DNA from: an uncultured beta proteobacterium
GTDB taxonomy: Bacteria > Pseudomonadota > Gammaproteobacteria > Burkholderiales > Burkholderiaceae_C
NCBI GenBank assembly: GCA_903823025.1
Contig: CAIJRK010000031.1
Span: forward strand, 1 to 64,000
Length of the DNA stretch: 64,000 nucleotides
Direction: 5' to 3'
Part shown: positions 1-8,924 of the stretch, one piece after another
Numbering within the stretch: position 1 is the first letter of the stretch
Layout: the number at the start of each line of letters is the position of its first letter
Notes under the pieces: generated by a model
What the model was told of the DNA's origin: nothing
Databases searched by the model: none
Seen by the model: the letters and a program-made list of their open reading frames with translations, nothing else
Translations under genes and position numbers: made by a program

Positions 1-1
1 C

Positions 2-124
2 ATGACCGTGGTGGGGAGTTGCAAACTTCAAGGTCGTAGCGTCTTGGCCTTTATGACCCAGGCCATGAAGGCTCACTTCGGCTTAAACCCAACACCTTCC
101 CTCATTCCGATTGGGGTGGGGTGA
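2..124 (+). mobile_element. IS66-family transposase, C-terminal end (cut by window edge)
   Basis: An open frame enters from the left edge and stops at 122-124, giving about 40 residues that include SCKLQGRSVLAFMTQAMKAH and end in a PSLIP-type tail. This wording resembles the extreme C-terminus of IS66-type transposases, which I recognise from family memory only. Because the frame leaves the window I cannot tell whether the element is whole or already decayed. It is followed at once by fragments of toxin genes, which fits a mobile-element boundary. Confidence 0.5.
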
Positions 125-158
125 ACGCGTACCAAAAATCAAAGTTAGGCAATCGTAT

Positions 159-206
159 GGATAAGCGATTTGACTTCGTCTATTCGATAAAAAAGAACGC
201 TTATCC
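159..206. repeat. 9-bp inverted repeat downstream of the transposase tail
   Basis: GGATAAGCG at 159-167 is repeated as its reverse complement CGCTTATCC at 198-206, with 30 bases between. It lies about 35 bases after the transposase stop, where an element end would be expected, so it could be part of a terminal repeat region or a simple hairpin. No matching left end is in the window to confirm it. Confidence 0.3.
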
Positions 207-279
207 GATTTACACAGAAGGGTGGTTCAGAGCTGCAGTTGAAAAATGTGTCCAGGCGTCAAACAGAGTCGCCATCCGC

Positions 280-348
280 ATGATCTTGGTCGATATCTCC
301 ATTTGGATTGATCATTTGCGCAAGAACGATGAACGGTTGGCCCGAATC
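280..348 (+). pseudogene. VapC-type PIN toxin, N-terminal remnant
   Basis: ATG at 280 begins MILVDISIWIDHLRKNDERL, which has the shape of a VapC N-terminus (MILVDTSVWIDHLR type), including the first catalytic aspartate at residue 5. After about 22 residues the similarity ends and the frame runs antisense through the 3' end of the complete vapC on the other strand. The rest of the PIN domain (the later acidic residues) is missing, so this is a stump, probably left when the neighbouring toxin-antitoxin module or the IS element arrived. Confidence 0.6.
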
Positions 349-357
349 TCCAAACCG

Positions 358-768
358 TCAGGCACTGAGCGCCCAGTTCTCAACAACGAGTCCAGGGTAG
401 TCTTTGAAGTCGGCTTCATTGTTCGTCACCAAAATGACGCCTAAGTTAACGGCATGGGCTGCGATGAGCCTGTCCATGGCGTTTCGACTGCGCTCACGGA
501 CTGCCGCTCTCAGCACGCCAAAACTCTCTGCGTCTGATGGCGTAAAAGGCAACACCGGGATTCTGGCAACCAACAGCGATAACACGTGGTCATCATGTGC
601 CCGGTTGGTACTTTGAATTTCCACGCCAGCGCGTAGCTCTGCGTACGTGACGACGGACATCACTGCACTACCCTGAGTCAGGGCTTCCAGTCGTCGAAGC
701 ACTTGCGGCGGATGGCTCTTGATGAGATAGATGCAGATGTTTGTATCAAGCATGTAGCGCATGGTCAT
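358..768 (-). CDS. vapC: VapC-family PIN-domain RNase toxin
   Basis: The 136-residue protein is a typical full-length VapC, a ribonuclease toxin that cleaves tRNA or rRNA and is held inactive by VapB. YMLDTNICIYLIK carries the first PIN aspartate, an ELRAGVE stretch the conserved glutamate, NAMDRLIAAHA the third acidic residue and VTNNEADF the fourth. The ATG at 768 overlaps the vapB stop as ATGA, so the two are translationally coupled. Next to an IS tail, an iteron origin and a second VapC stump, it may serve as plasmid-style addiction. The RNA target cannot be read from the sequence. Confidence 0.9.
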   Translation of the reverse strand: MTMRYMLDTNICIYLIKSHPPQVLRRLEALTQGSAVMSVVTYAELRAGVEIQSTNRAHDDHVLSLLVARIPVLPFTPSDAESFGVLRAAVRERSRNAMDRLIAAHAVNLGVILVTNNEADFKDYPGLVVENWALSA

Positions 769-1028
769 CCTTGCGCTGTGGCCGTAGGTGGCCTATCCCA
801 ATCACGCGCCTGTTCCTCATGGAACTCACGCCCCTCAGCCATGAAATCCGGACTGAACATAGAGAAGATTTGTCCGATATCTGCCAATGTTTCATGTTCA
901 ACCAGGCGGAGAACCAGTGTGTTGCCGACACGCTCGACTTCAACGTCTTGCGCAACGTCAACGAACCCCAGTTCTTTTGGAATGCGAACAGCTAACGAGT
1001 TACCGCTTTTGAATACGCGAGTGCGCAT
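765..1028 (-). CDS. vapB: VapB-family antitoxin (AbrB/SpoVT-type DNA-binding)
   Basis: This 87-residue protein starts MRTRVFKSGNSLAVRIPKEL, the swapped-hairpin AbrB fold of VapB antitoxins that binds the operator of its own operon. The C-terminal half (residues about 50-87) is the toxin-binding arm. I chose the ATG at 1028 because AAGGAG lies nine bases upstream and family members begin at this point; an in-frame extension to 1091 would run through the operator. It is the first gene of the vapBC operon and overlaps vapC by four bases. Confidence 0.9.
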   Translation of the reverse strand: MRTRVFKSGNSLAVRIPKELGFVDVAQDVEVERVGNTLVLRLVEHETLADIGQIFSMFSPDFMAEGREFHEEQARDWDRPPTATAQG

Positions 1029-1050
1029 GATCGTTCTCCTTGAATGCCAA

Positions 1051-1069
1051 TGTATATACAGTATATACA
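1051..1069. promoter_or_regulatory. vapBC operator palindrome
   Basis: TGTATATACAGTATATACA is a perfect palindrome around a central A, 22 bases upstream of the vapB start. VapB-VapC complexes of this type repress their own promoter by binding such palindromes. Its TATA-rich core could also contain the -10 element read on the minus strand. Confidence 0.75.
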
Positions 1070-1179
1070 ATATGGCGGTGGCGCGAGCCAACGCGAAGTT
1101 GGCTGCGTCCAGGGTGAAACCTCTGCCATTGACCGTGCGCTGGAGACGATCTGTAGTTCCCTATAAAAGCTCACCTGTC

Positions 1180-1322
1180 ACGTTTTTTATCACCGATTTC
1201 TATTTGAAATCAATGACTTAGAGAATTGCTGAAAAAATAGCCCGCATGTGTACATTTGAAACAAACACTTGTATACAGTTGGTTGGCAATATTCTCGTAT
1301 TAAATCAATGACTTAGCTCAAT
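1180..1322. other. AT-rich stretch with direct repeats, likely DNA-unwinding element of the iteron origin
   Basis: This stretch is distinctly AT-rich and carries a perfect 15-bp direct repeat, AAATCAATGACTTAG, at 1207-1221 and 1302-1316. It lies directly beside the iteron array. Iteron plasmids usually place an AT-rich segment with short direct repeats next to the iterons, where the duplex is opened. The role is inferred from layout; no gene is visible between 1092 and 1674. Confidence 0.55.
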
Positions 1323-1324
1323 TT

Positions 1325-1584
1325 TGCGGAGCTTCCATAGGGCGCTACGAGGGGACAACGTGAGCTAATGTAGGGAGCTAGACCCCGTTAAGGTGAGCTT
1401 TCATAGGGAGCTACGGCCTAACGTGAGCCTTTATAGGGAACTACGCCAGTGGATAACTTCAAACAGACGCCAAATTTCCACCCCACGTGAGCTTCCATAG
1501 GGAACTATGGCTCGATTTAGGCTTGATACGTGAGCTTTTATAGGGAACTACGAACCCTAACGTGAGCCGATATAGGGAGCTACC
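1325..1584 (+). repeat. Array of seven 25-bp iterons (plasmid-type replication origin)
   Basis: Seven directly repeated 25-mers begin at 1325, 1358, 1391, 1421, 1485, 1528 and 1560. The shared core is GTGAGC, a few variable bases, then TATAGGGA(A/G)CTACG. The first copy is the most degenerate. Most start-to-start distances are 30-33 bases, about three helical turns, so bound initiators would sit on one face. A DnaA box lies in the widest gap. The array precedes the Rep_3 initiator gene in the same direction, the classic layout of an iteron-controlled theta origin. Confidence 0.9.
1448..1456 (-). promoter_or_regulatory. DnaA box within the iteron array
   Basis: AGTGGATAA reads TTATCCACT on the minus strand, one mismatch from the DnaA box TTATCCACA. 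It sits in the long gap between iterons 4 and 5. Host DnaA boxes next to iterons are usual in Rep_3-type origins. Confidence 0.6.
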
Positions 1585-1614
1585 GTTTTTCCATGAAAAC
1601 CGTCCAAGGGCCAA

Positions 1615-1673
1615 CGTGAAATAAAGAATTCACGATTAAAAATCGACTACCATACGTGAAACACACATTTCAC
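1615..1673. promoter_or_regulatory. Two inverted repeats upstream of rep, probable Rep autorepression operators
   Basis: CGTGAA at 1615-1620 pairs with TTCACG at 1629-1634. GTGAAA at 1656-1661 pairs with TTTCAC at 1668-1673, ending one base before the rep ATG. Both repeats reuse the first bases of the iteron (ACGTGA) in inverted orientation. In Rep_3 systems dimers of the initiator repress rep by binding inverted half-iterons over the promoter, while monomers bind the direct iterons. That function is inferred from known family behaviour. I see no strong Shine-Dalgarno before the start codon. Confidence 0.6.
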
Positions 1674-1674
1674 A

Positions 1675-3012
1675 ATGACTACAAAACCCACCAAAGTAAT
1701 CGTCATCGAGCCTGATCACAAGGAGTTTCGCAAAGCAAACAGCGCGGTTTCTGTTCGGGTGAAATCCGGCCCTACGTTGTCGATGATGGGGCGGCGCCTG
1801 TTCAATGTGATGCTGTATCACGCCCAGACTATGGGCGCGCCCGGGATTAATGCGCCGGAGCCCAGGGAGGCATGTCCGAACCCCCAGGACTATTACTGGA
1901 TTCCACTACCTGATATTGCGCATGACGCTGCTTGGGGCAGCAAAGACCACAAGCTTGTCATCTCCATGTTGCAGCAGCTTCAAACCACGCTTGTTGAGTC
2001 CGATGACCCATCCGGGCTATTCTCTTCGGTGCAATTGGTGGGTGCGATCCACCTGCTCAAAGGCTCAGGCCGACGCCCCAATATGATTGGCTGGGAGTTT
2101 CCCCGAAGCACACGAGACATACTGAGTAATCCTGACTTCTACACCAAGCTGTCCATTTTTCATCTCACATCACTGCAGACGACAGGGGGTACAGCGCTCT
2201 ACGAAATTGCAAAACGCTACCTGACTAATGTTGGCGGCAAGACTTGCAAGAACCATTGGCATTGGTGGCATGACTCGTTGACAGGCCGACAAATTGGCTC
2301 GATTCCTTACCCTGAATACCGCTACTTCAAACGTGATGTATTGACGCCAGCGATTGAAGAAGTGAACCGCACTGACATCCATGTCGTGCTCACTGAGTCT
2401 CGAATAGGGCGCTTGGTCACTGATTTGCAGTTTATCGTCACCTTGGCTCGGCAAACGTCATTAGAACTGCCTCCCGGCCCCGTTATCGACTCTGTATTGC
2501 TTGAGCGTGTGCGTGCTTTCGGGTTTACTGAGCGGCAAGCCTGCGAGCTTTTAGGGACGACTACCGATAGTTTCTTGCGCGCAACGCTGGCGTTGGTCGA
2601 GGAACGCTTGAATGACAAAAGCATGGAGCCGTTGAAGTCTCCCGCCGCTTTCTTCAGGAAAGCGTTGAAAGACGACTACGTCTCGACTGCGAAAATCAAG
2701 CCAAAAGCAAAGCCAGTGACGCCCCTGCTGGCGAACGTGGCTGAGGTCGAGTCGCCTGCGGTAGCTGAGCGCAAAGCGCGTGTCAATCAAGCGCTGTCGA
2801 AATTCGAGGCCTTGACTGAGGCTGAGCGGAACCCTGTGCTTGGTGAGTTTCATCTGGCCGCATCAACTCACAAACGCTTGAAGCCGGGCGGCATGATGTT
2901 CCGCCAAACCATTGGCAACTGGCTTGTGGATGCCGAAGATAAGTTGGCGACCCCTTCAAGATCGCGCGTTTCATCATCTTCCCATTCAGGCGGCTCCGGG
3001 CAGACCCGCTGA
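1675..3012 (+). CDS. Rep_3-family replication initiator protein
   Basis: The 445-residue protein is a plasmid-type initiator that would bind the upstream iterons and open the origin. The family signature is the first winged-helix region, LSMMGRRLFNVMLYHAQ at residues 35-51, and TALYEIAKRYL near residue 175. The domain pair covers about residues 20-260. The remaining C-terminal tail is rich in K, A and E and ends with a serine-rich stretch; it is longer than in small plasmid initiators (250-350 residues). No partition or mobilisation gene adjoins it, and chromosomal-type genes follow, so the replicon is either integrated or part of a larger mosaic. Confidence 0.88.
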   Translation: MTTKPTKVIVIEPDHKEFRKANSAVSVRVKSGPTLSMMGRRLFNVMLYHAQTMGAPGINAPEPREACPNPQDYYWIPLPDIAHDAAWGSKDHKLVISMLQQLQTTLVESDDPSGLFSSVQLVGAIHLLKGSGRRPNMIGWEFPRSTRDILSNPDFYTKLSIFHLTSLQTTGGTALYEIAKRYLTNVGGKTCKNHWHWWHDSLTGRQIGSIPYPEYRYFKRDVLTPAIEEVNRTDIHVVLTESRIGRLVTDLQFIVTLARQTSLELPPGPVIDSVLLERVRAFGFTERQACELLGTTTDSFLRATLALVEERLNDKSMEPLKSPAAFFRKALKDDYVSTAKIKPKAKPVTPLLANVAEVESPAVAERKARVNQALSKFEALTEAERNPVLGEFHLAASTHKRLKPGGMMFRQTIGNWLVDAEDKLATPSRSRVSSSSHSGGSGQTR

Positions 3013-3126
3013 ACTTGGGGATTAATCTGGAAATCCTATGTTTGTCATAGGGTCGAAGGATAATGGATTAAACGGGAGTTCCCGGGCGTGCTGACAGGCG
3101 GGCTATTGTTTTTCATAAGGAAATTT

Positions 3127-3927
3127 ATGCCAACCTGGTTGCTGTATGCCATTTTTTCAGCCCTTTTAGTCATTGTTGGCACGGCTGTTTTTTTCTTCAC
3201 TTTCACGCGTGGCGCTTTGGTGATGCGCCGGGTGCTGCCGGGTGTTCAGAGCGATGCCGCCCACATTTATCCCATTTACTCCAACATGCGACTCATTCGA
3301 CTGATTGATTTTCAGCCGCTGATTTCCGGCATTTTGCTGTTTCAATACCCCAAGCTGGTGAGCCTCATTACCCGTGGCTTGAGTCAGACTGATTTGCGCA
3401 ACAAACAGGTGCTGGTCACTTCTTGTGCTTTTGGCAATGTCACGCCCAAAGTGGTGGCGGCAGCGATTGGGGCAGGCGCGCGCCAGGTGCTGATTTCCGA
3501 CCTGATCGAGAACGAGCTTGAACACACCAAGGGCAAGTTGACCGCCTTTTCAACGCAGGTGGATTACGTGCAGGACAACGCGATTGCCATGCAACAGCCC
3601 GACAATTCGGTCGCCGCCAACGTCATTTTTTTCCTGCTCCATGAGTTGCCGCATGACCTCAAGGGTCAGGCCTTAAGTGAGGCTGTGCGCGTGCTGGAAC
3701 CCGGTGGCCGGCTCTATCTGGCTGAATTCCATCGCCCTGATTTGTCGCTGCTGCGGGGGTTGAGCTGGGCCTACTTCAAAGTCTTCGAGCCGTTAGCGCT
3801 CACGCTTTGGGACACGCACGATCCGATTAAACAGCTGGACGCTATGGGTGGTTTTACTTGGGAGCGTCGAACCTTTTTCTTTGGCAATTACCAGGTGCTG
3901 ATCGTGACCAAAAATGGCGCGGTCTGA
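3127..3927 (+). CDS. rquA: SAM-methyltransferase-like protein, probable rhodoquinone biosynthesis protein RquA
   Basis: This 266-residue protein has an N-terminal membrane segment (residues about 3-25) followed by a class I methyltransferase-like fold. HIYPIYSNMRLIRLIDFQPL precedes the nucleotide-binding region, VTSCAFGNVTPKVV replaces the usual glycine-rich motif I, and LEPGGRLYLAEFHRP is a post-II segment. These match my memory of RquA, which converts ubiquinone to rhodoquinone by replacing a methoxy with an amino group. I chose ATG 3127 because AAGGA lies six bases upstream; a GTG at 3088 is less likely. The close neighbours take up C4-dicarboxylates, which fits a role in fumarate respiration. 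It could otherwise be a different quinone methyltransferase. Confidence 0.65.
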   Translation: MPTWLLYAIFSALLVIVGTAVFFFTFTRGALVMRRVLPGVQSDAAHIYPIYSNMRLIRLIDFQPLISGILLFQYPKLVSLITRGLSQTDLRNKQVLVTSCAFGNVTPKVVAAAIGAGARQVLISDLIENELEHTKGKLTAFSTQVDYVQDNAIAMQQPDNSVAANVIFFLLHELPHDLKGQALSEAVRVLEPGGRLYLAEFHRPDLSLLRGLSWAYFKVFEPLALTLWDTHDPIKQLDAMGGFTWERRTFFFGNYQVLIVTKNGAV

Positions 3928-3941
3928 GACGGTTTGGTTTT

Positions 3942-4610
3942 TCAGGGCTTCAGTGGTGCGGGCGGGGGCAAGGGCGCGGGCGGCACTGGCGGCATGGGCT
4001 GCAAACGCCCGAGTTTGTGCGCGAGTTCAATGGCTGAATTCACGCCCATTTTCTCGAATATGTTGGCCCGATGAAACTCAACCGTGCGCGAGGTAATGCC
4101 CAGATGATCGGCGATATTTTTATTGAAGTGGCCTTGAATGAACTCGTCCAGCACTTCGCGCTCACGCGGACTCAGACTGGCCAGCGCGAGGCGCAGGCGG
4201 CGGGCTTCCTGGTCGGCGTTGCCTAGCGCGGTCGCTGCGGCCAGTGCTTGCTCGACGCGGTTCACCAGTTCGTTGTCCTGAAACGGCTTTTCCAAAAAAT
4301 CCCAAGCGCCGCTTTTGAGCGCGGCCACGGCCATACCCACATCGCCATTGCCGGTTAGAAACAAAACCGGCCACGGGCAGCCCAGGGCTTTGAGGTGCTC
4401 AAACGTGACCAGCCCCGACATCGGGGCCATGCGCACATCAAGCAACACGACGGCATAGCCCCACTGGTTTTGGCACGCTTTGGCCGCTGCTAAAAACGCC
4501 GGGCCACTGTCCCAAGTGGCGGCCTTGTAGCCTCGCGAATCGAACAGCCAGGCCAGGCCGTCCCGAATGTCAGGGTCATCGTCAACGATGTGAATGGCGG
4601 CTGGGTTCAT
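3942..4610 (-). CDS. dctR: C4-dicarboxylate response regulator DctR (FixJ/LuxR type)
   Basis: The 222-residue protein has a receiver domain (residues 1-120) with the acidic cluster DDD at 10-12, phosphoacceptor Asp58 in VVLLDVRM and the conserved lysine in EKPF. A LuxR-type helix-turn-helix follows, LSPREREVLDEFIQG to SRTVEFHRANIFEKMG, at about 145-200. The tail is unusually proline-rich (PMPPVPPAPLPPPAP). The start overlaps the 3' end of the sensor kinase gene by 29 bases, so the pair is coupled. It should activate the TRAP dicarboxylate genes when phosphorylated. Confidence 0.85.
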   Translation of the reverse strand: MNPAAIHIVDDDPDIRDGLAWLFDSRGYKAATWDSGPAFLAAAKACQNQWGYAVVLLDVRMAPMSGLVTFEHLKALGCPWPVLFLTGNGDVGMAVAALKSGAWDFLEKPFQDNELVNRVEQALAAATALGNADQEARRLRLALASLSPREREVLDEFIQGHFNKNIADHLGITSRTVEFHRANIFEKMGVNSAIELAHKLGRLQPMPPVPPAPLPPPAPLKP

Positions 4611-6705
4611 GCGAGTCCTTGGTTTCTAGGTAGGCGTTTGGCACAGGATTGGCGGTGGCCTCGGGGGTTTGTGAGTCGGCCAGCGCCAGCCAGACGGTAA
4701 AACGTGCGCCGCCCAAATCGGGGTCGCTGTCCACGTCGATACGCCCGTGGTGCGCCTCCACAATGGAGCGACAAATCGCCAGTCCCATGCCCATGCCGCC
4801 GTCTTTGCTGCTGAAGAAGGCGTTAAAAATATTGGCTTGGTTTTGCGGGTCAACGCCGGGGCCGCTGTCGGCCACCACCAGACAGGCCATGCGCTGCACC
4901 AGGTCGCTCGTCACTTCGACCCTAACCTGCGCCCGACCCGCACCCCGGTGTGCCCAATCCAGTGCATTGGCGGCGAGGTTGTTGAGGAGGTGTTCGAGCA
5001 ACAATTCATCGGCATGAACCCAGATCGGCCCCTTTTCAAGGGGTAAGGTGATCCGGCTGCCCTGTGGATTGGTCACGCTGGCGAAGGCACGCCTTAACAC
5101 CACCGTCAAATCCACCCGCTGACGCGAAATCTCGCGCCGCCTGGCAAAGGCATTGATCCGCCAGATGATGCCGCCCGCCCGCTCGGCGAGTCGGGCCATG
5201 CGCGCCACCACCGGCCTCAGTTCCGTCAGCGTGATGTTGTCGCCGTTCAGCCGATTGAGCAGTCCGTTAGCGAAACTACTGAGCGCGCCCAGCGGTTGAT
5301 TGAGTTCATGCGCCAGCGTGGAGGCGACTTCGCCGACCGCCACCAGTCGCCCCGAGGCTTCCAGTCGCTCTTGTTGAAGGGCGGCCATGCGTTGTGCTTT
5401 TTTGCGTTCGCTGATGTCCAGCACCGAACTCATCCAGCCGAGTTGCACCCCGTTGGCGGCGTTCAACGGGGATTCGTGAATCAACACGTCAACCCTGTGG
5501 CCCGCCTGGTGCTGAAACTGCACCTCCACGCCGTCATCAAGTGTGCCCTGCGCAAGAACGGTTCGATGCGCTAGATAAAGAGCGTCAGAGGGGTCGGCAG
5601 GCCAGTAAGGCAAGGGCGCTGACTGACCCACCAGCACGCTGGCGGGGTAGCCCACCATGCGACAAAACGCCTCGTTCACGTACAAAATTTTGCCAGCGTT
5701 GTCCCACGCCCGCAGACCAATCGTGACCGAGTTTTGCATGGCCGTGCGCACCGCCACCTCGGCTTGCAGCAGCGCTTGCACTTGTTGACGTTTGACAAAG
5801 TCGCGCCGCAGCGCGTACAGGCTGATCAACATGCCCAGTAAAAACAGCAGCGCCACCAAAAAGAAAATTCGCGGCACGGTGGTGGGCTGATCCCCCAAAG
5901 GTGCCACGTCCAAAAATAGATCGGTGCCGGGCAAACTCAGGGAGGCCCGGTAGGTGTTGAGGGCGGGCGCATCCGAGCCGCCGGGCGGACGGGTCGGCAT
6001 CTCATCGGCGACCAGTTGCACGCTGTGGTTGTGCTGAAACCAGGCTGGCACCAAGGCGGTCACGGCACGGTCAAGCGATAACGCGGCGAGGTAGTTGCCG
6101 GCAAACAGACCCCGGTCAAAAAAGGGAACGGCCAGCCAGACCACATGCGTCAAGCTGCCATCTGCGTGTTGCATCAGTCCGGCATAGGCGGGCCGACGCA
6201 GGCCGCGTGTGGTGTCTTGCAGCGTGCCCAGCGCCTGTGCATTGATCGGGTGTGCCGCCCAGTCCCGCAGCCAGCGGTCTGGCCCGACCCAATGACCATT
6301 GTCGGGTGCGGCGGCTCGCCAGCCATGCGTGAGCACAACCCCCGGTTCACGCCACAGCAAACCGCCTTGCAAAGGGGTGCCTTGGGTAGATTTGCCAGCG
6401 CTTTGACCCGCTCCTAGTGCGGCCTGTCGCGCCAACATCAACAGGTCGTCCTCTAGTCGGCCAAAATGAAACTGCACGCTTTGCTCCAGCCATTGCGTAT
6501 CGGCGGCACGGCGGCGCGCCTCTTCTTCAACCTCGAAGTTATTGAGATACAACACCAAAGAGAGCACGGAGCCGACCAACAACGCCAGCAAACCCAGCAG
6601 CCACCACAGCGCGCGTCGATGGCGTCCACCCAAGCGCGGCGGGGTTTGCTGCAACAAGGCAAAGTCAAGCGACGGGTCGGGGCGGATGGGTTCGGTTTTA
6701 ACCAT
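4582..6705 (-). CDS. dctS: C4-dicarboxylate sensor histidine kinase DctS
   Basis: The 707-residue sensor has a transmembrane helix at about 32-54, a periplasmic sensory region to about 280, a second helix (FFLVALLFLLGMLISLYAL), a PAS domain (about 325-435) and a kinase core. The phosphorylated histidine is in TLAHELNQP near residue 465. The ATP-binding lid is visible as NNLAANALDWA, DSGPGVD and GMGMGLAICRSI. It lies upstream of dctR on the minus strand and is divergent from the binding-protein genes, with only 35 bases between start codons. The arrangement matches DctS/DctR of TRAP dicarboxylate systems. Confidence 0.87.
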   Translation of the reverse strand: MVKTEPIRPDPSLDFALLQQTPPRLGGRHRRALWWLLGLLALLVGSVLSLVLYLNNFEVEEEARRRAADTQWLEQSVQFHFGRLEDDLLMLARQAALGAGQSAGKSTQGTPLQGGLLWREPGVVLTHGWRAAAPDNGHWVGPDRWLRDWAAHPINAQALGTLQDTTRGLRRPAYAGLMQHADGSLTHVVWLAVPFFDRGLFAGNYLAALSLDRAVTALVPAWFQHNHSVQLVADEMPTRPPGGSDAPALNTYRASLSLPGTDLFLDVAPLGDQPTTVPRIFFLVALLFLLGMLISLYALRRDFVKRQQVQALLQAEVAVRTAMQNSVTIGLRAWDNAGKILYVNEAFCRMVGYPASVLVGQSAPLPYWPADPSDALYLAHRTVLAQGTLDDGVEVQFQHQAGHRVDVLIHESPLNAANGVQLGWMSSVLDISERKKAQRMAALQQERLEASGRLVAVGEVASTLAHELNQPLGALSSFANGLLNRLNGDNITLTELRPVVARMARLAERAGGIIWRINAFARRREISRQRVDLTVVLRRAFASVTNPQGSRITLPLEKGPIWVHADELLLEHLLNNLAANALDWAHRGAGRAQVRVEVTSDLVQRMACLVVADSGPGVDPQNQANIFNAFFSSKDGGMGMGLAICRSIVEAHHGRIDVDSDPDLGGARFTVWLALADSQTPEATANPVPNAYLETKDSHEPSRHSHR

Positions 6706-6740
6706 TTGAATTAAAAGAAGCCCCCGGATAATAGCCAGCT

Positions 6741-7787
6741 ATGTTTGCTTTTGCCTCAAGCCCGCTTGCCGCTCATGCCGACCGTCGCCAATGGCTGCGC
6801 GGTCTGGCCGGTGCGGCGTTACTCGCCACACCTGTTAAAGCGGCGACTGACGGGGGGGTTCTGTTGCGCGTGTCGCATGTGGTGGCGCAAGAAACGCCCA
6901 AAGGACTGGCGACCAGCCGCTTTAAGGCGCTGCTGGAGCAACGCTCGGGCGGGCGTATTCAAGTGCGTATTTATCCTGACTCGCAGCTTTACAGCGACCA
7001 TGACGAGATACAGGCCTTGCAACTCGGCGCGGTTGAAATGCTGGCGCCCTCGCTGTCCAAGTTCGGGCGTATCGGGTTTCCCGAGTTTGAGCTGTTTGAC
7101 CTGCCTTTTTTGTTCACGGATGTGGCGGCTGTGCGTCGCATTACCCAAGGCCCGCTGGGCCAGCGTATGTTGGGTCGTCTGAGCCGTCAGGGCATTGTGG
7201 GCCTGGGGTATTTTGACAATGGCTTCAAACAAATGAGCGCCAATCAGCCTTTGCTGGAACCGACAGATTTTGTCGGTCTGCGGATGCGGGTGCAGGCGTC
7301 GCGCGTGATTGCGGCGCAAATGCGGGCCTTGGGCGCACAACCCGTCACGCTGGCTTTTAGCGAGACGCGCCGGGCGCTGGCCGCAGGCGTGGTGGACGGC
7401 ACTGAAAACCCGATTTCAAATTTCTGGACGCAACGAATGCACGAAGTGCAAACCGACCTGAGCCTCACCGCGCATGGTTATCTGGGCTATGCCGTGGTGC
7501 TCAATCAACGCTTTTGGTTGAGCCTGTCGGCGCGTGATCAGGCTTTGGTCAGTCAAGCCTTGCGCGACGCCGTGGTCTTTAGTCATCAAATGGCCGATAT
7601 CCAAAATCAACAGGCGCTGGACGCCCTGCGGGAGGCGGGGACGACGCGCATTCACATACCCTCCCCGGCGCAGCGCCAACGGCTTCGGCAAGCGGTGGAG
7701 CCGGTGCATCAAGCCTTGAGCCTGCGCATCGGCGCACAGTGGATGACGGAAGTGAATGCGACGCTGACGCCATCAATTTCGGGTTAA
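6741..7787 (+). CDS. TRAP transporter solute-binding protein, DctP family (divergent paralogue)
   Basis: This 348-residue DctP-family protein starts with a twin-arginine-like leader (RRQWLRG at 15-21, then a hydrophobic stretch to about 35), so it may be exported folded by Tat. The body follows the DctP pattern: SHVVAQETPKGLA, RIYPDSQLYSD, ELFDLPFLF, GLRMRVQAS and [11 protein letters not shown]. It shares this pattern with the adjacent dctP but is clearly diverged and lies directly opposite dctS. It could deliver a different dicarboxylate to DctQM or act as a sensing partner for DctS; the sequence does not decide. Confidence 0.8.
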   Translation: MFAFASSPLAAHADRRQWLRGLAGAALLATPVKAATDGGVLLRVSHVVAQETPKGLATSRFKALLEQRSGGRIQVRIYPDSQLYSDHDEIQALQLGAVEMLAPSLSKFGRIGFPEFELFDLPFLFTDVAAVRRITQGPLGQRMLGRLSRQGIVGLGYFDNGFKQMSANQPLLEPTDFVGLRMRVQASRVIAAQMRALGAQPVTLAFSETRRALAAGVVDGTENPISNFWTQRMHEVQTDLSLTAHGYLGYAVVLNQRFWLSLSARDQALVSQALRDAVVFSHQMADIQNQQALDALREAGTTRIHIPSPAQRQRLRQAVEPVHQALSLRIGAQWMTEVNATLTPSISG

Positions 7788-7856
7788 CCCTAGCTGTTGA
7801 ACACCACAGTTGTCCCTCTGCGTTTAGCCCGCTAACCTGCGTCTGCTTAGTTTTGA

Positions 7857-8861
<1,005 letters not shown>

Positions 8862-8889
8862 AACGCGGCCTTTAAACCGCTTGAGATCG

Positions 8890-8913
8890 CCCCGGCTTGT
8901 CCGGGGTTTTTTT
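8890..8913 (+). terminator. Intercistronic terminator between dctP and dctQ
   Basis: CCCCGG, a five-base loop and CCGGGG at 8890-8906 are followed by seven T residues. It lies inside the dctPQM operon, 12 bases before dctQ, and would stop part of the transcripts. That matches the higher demand for binding protein than for the membrane subunits. Confidence 0.8.
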
Positions 8914-8924
8914 GGGATGAAAAA

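Noticed and set aside
1325-1584. Repeat array as a CRISPR locus
   Set aside because: Repeats of 25 bases with gaps of only 5-40 bases, degenerate copies, and a Rep_3 gene downstream; no cas genes. Iterons explain it.
3036-3052. CCTATG/CATAGG hairpin between rep and the RquA-like gene
   Set aside because: Six-base stem without a T-run. Too weak to call a terminator or an operator.
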